Source: Hyphomicrobiaceae bacterium UBA4118
GTDB taxonomy: Bacteria > Pseudomonadota > Alphaproteobacteria > Rhizobiales > Methyloligellaceae
Direction: 5' to 3'
Assembly (NCBI GenBank): GCA_002383105.1
Contig: DFXC01000058.1
Location: 1,084 to 14,976, forward strand
Length of the DNA: 13,893 bases
Numbering within the stretch: the first letter of the stretch is position 1; each line of letters opens with the position of its first letter. The translations under genes were made by a program, and so were the position numbers. The notes beneath the pieces were generated by a model. That model saw only the letters and a program-made list of their open reading frames with translations, did not search any database and had not been told where the DNA came from. This document shows positions 12,788-13,893 of the stretch, piece after piece.

Positions 12788-13893
12788 TGGCGTTCTCGGA
12801 TACACAAGCTCGTCAGCTGAAGGCCAAACTCGATTCCCAAAACGTCAAGACACGCAAGGCGAATGGCACCACCCTGCACTACATCGAGGGTTGGCATGCC
12901 ATTGCCGAAGCTAACCGCATCTTTGGCTACGATGCCTGGGACAGGCGCACACTCGCCACCACCTGTGTATGGAGCGGAATGAAGGGCGGCTACCATTCGG
13001 CCGCGTACACGGCGCAGGTGCGGGTGAGCGTCCGGGCCGGCAATGCAGTTGTTGTGCGTGAAGGGTCCGGAACGGGTGAAGCCAATGGGCAGACGGTTGG
13101 CCAAGCCCACGAACTAGCGCTGAAGGGTGCCGAGACCGATGCAACAAAGCGTGCCCTCGCGACATTTGGCAATCCGTTCGGTCTTGCCCTCTACGACCGA
13201 GAGCAAACCGGCGTGCGGAAACCGCGAAATGAGAAGACAGAACTTCCCGACAACATCCAAGCCGGCCCTTGGACGCTGCGTGTGGCGGGCTTACCCGATG
13301 CGACTTTTGGCGACTCCGACCTTTTTGCTGCCGCGTTGCGCAAGACCATGAGCGAGGCAGGGGACATCGAGCTCTTATTTGCAGTCTGGGAAGGGAACGT
13401 CGAGACGGTTCGAGCTCTCAATAAGCACCTCAAGCAGACCGATGCATCCCGAGCTGGTCTAGCTCAAAACTTGGTACAGCACCTAAAGGCCTGCGCCATT
13501 TCCCTTGTCGGCGCAGGAAACAGAGCGGACCCTAATGACACTAACGAGGCCAGGCGTCTGAAGATCGACAAGAGTGTCCTCACCATCAGCGAACCAAAGC
13601 GTCACCGGTCAAAGGAGCATTTGCGGTTCGTCGCGAGACAACCGTGCCTTATTTGCGGCCGCACGCCTTCCCATGCGCATCACGTCCGATTCGCGCAATC
13701 GAGAGGCTTAGGGCTCAAGGTCAGTGATGAATTCACCGTTCCGCTGTGCGCGATCCATCACAACCAAAACCATCAAACCGGGGATGAAAAACAATGGTGG
13801 GAAGATCGAAAGCTGGATCCGCTTCCGGTCGCTCAAAATCTTTGGGCGTTCCATCTGAACGGATCACAAACCCCCGTGGGTCAAAATGATGAA
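12787..13893 (+). CDS. Rad52-family single-strand annealing protein fused to a DUF968-like HNH domain, 3' end cut off
   Basis: 369 codons are visible and no stop is reached. The ATG at 12787 shares a base with the upstream stop and has GAGGA 7 bases before it. Residues 8-140 are the Rad52/Rad22 annealase core: 'YIEGWHAIAEANRIFGYDAW' (32-51), 'GSGTGEANG' (93-101) and 'AETDATKRALATFGNPFGLA' (115-134), the conserved segment of Rad52 relatives. A linker (about 150-255) includes 'IELLFAVWEGN'. Residues 272-353 are an HNH-like zinc-finger domain of the DUF968 kind: 'PCLICGR' (286-292), 'HAHHVRFAQSRGLGLKVSDE' (296-315), 'VPLCAIHHNQNH' (318-329), 'GDEKQWWE' (332-339). Cys287/Cys290 probably bind zinc with Cys321 and a later His. 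The first part anneals single strands in phage recombination; the second could bind or nick DNA. Cotranscribed with the Gp157 gene. Confidence 0.92.
   Translation, partial: MAFSDTQARQLKAKLDSQNVKTRKANGTTLHYIEGWHAIAEANRIFGYDAWDRRTLATTCVWSGMKGGYHSAAYTAQVRVSVRAGNAVVVREGSGTGEANGQTVGQAHELALKGAETDATKRALATFGNPFGLALYDREQTGVRKPRNEKTELPDNIQAGPWTLRVAGLPDATFGDSDLFAAALRKTMSEAGDIELLFAVWEGNVETVRALNKHLKQTDASRAGLAQNLVQHLKACAISLVGAGNRADPNDTNEARRLKIDKSVLTISEPKRHRSKEHLRFVARQPCLICGRTPSHAHHVRFAQSRGLGLKVSDEFTVPLCAIHHNQNHQTGDEKQWWEDRKLDPLPVAQNLWAFHLNGSQTPVGQNDE

Overview
The window is high-GC DNA that looks alphaproteobacterial, most likely Hyphomicrobiales (Bradyrhizobium/Rhodopseudomonas-like). The grounds are gene content (AsmA, a TviB/WbpO-type nucleotide-sugar dehydrogenase, FkbM methyltransferase, HGG-motif and Rad52-HNH proteins), strong G/C preference at third codon positions, and a dispersed palindrome at 8883-8931 of a kind I recall from this order. 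The genus is inference.

Left part (1-4650), ordinary chromosome: an AsmA-family envelope protein on the minus strand that runs off the left edge; a divergent, Tat-exported, probably bicovalent-FAD oxidase of the berberine-bridge family; and two small secreted proteins of unknown function.

Middle part (4650-10190), a cell-surface polysaccharide region full of decay: a 3' scrap of an alanine dehydrogenase gene; an intact UDP-N-acetylhexosamine 6-dehydrogenase; an intact GT2-GtrA fusion that probably loads and handles a polyprenyl-linked sugar; the frameshifted head of a large membrane protein; a possible 34-residue membrane peptide; a sulfotransferase broken by one frameshift; a Hyphomicrobiales-type palindrome; an intact FkbM methyltransferase; and the decayed head of a second sulfotransferase. 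The picture is a glycan-building and glycan-decorating locus (uronic acid sugar, glycosyl transfer, sulfation, O-methylation) that has lost several members.

Right part (10190-13893), an integrated phage-like element: two doubtful frames rich in acidic or proline/arginine residues; a 210-residue conserved unknown; an 88-residue HGG-motif protein closed by a good intrinsic terminator; an XRE repressor on the minus strand; and, divergent from it, an operon of a Gp157-family protein and a Rad52-family annealase fused to a DUF968-like HNH zinc-finger domain. The short region between the repressor and the operon holds two tandem 21-bp direct repeats, a likely operator. The arrangement is that of a phage early recombination module under its own repressor.

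No tRNA, rRNA, CRISPR array, complete insertion sequence or integrase gene is visible. Most long open frames opposite or overlapping the called genes are GC-rich shadows.
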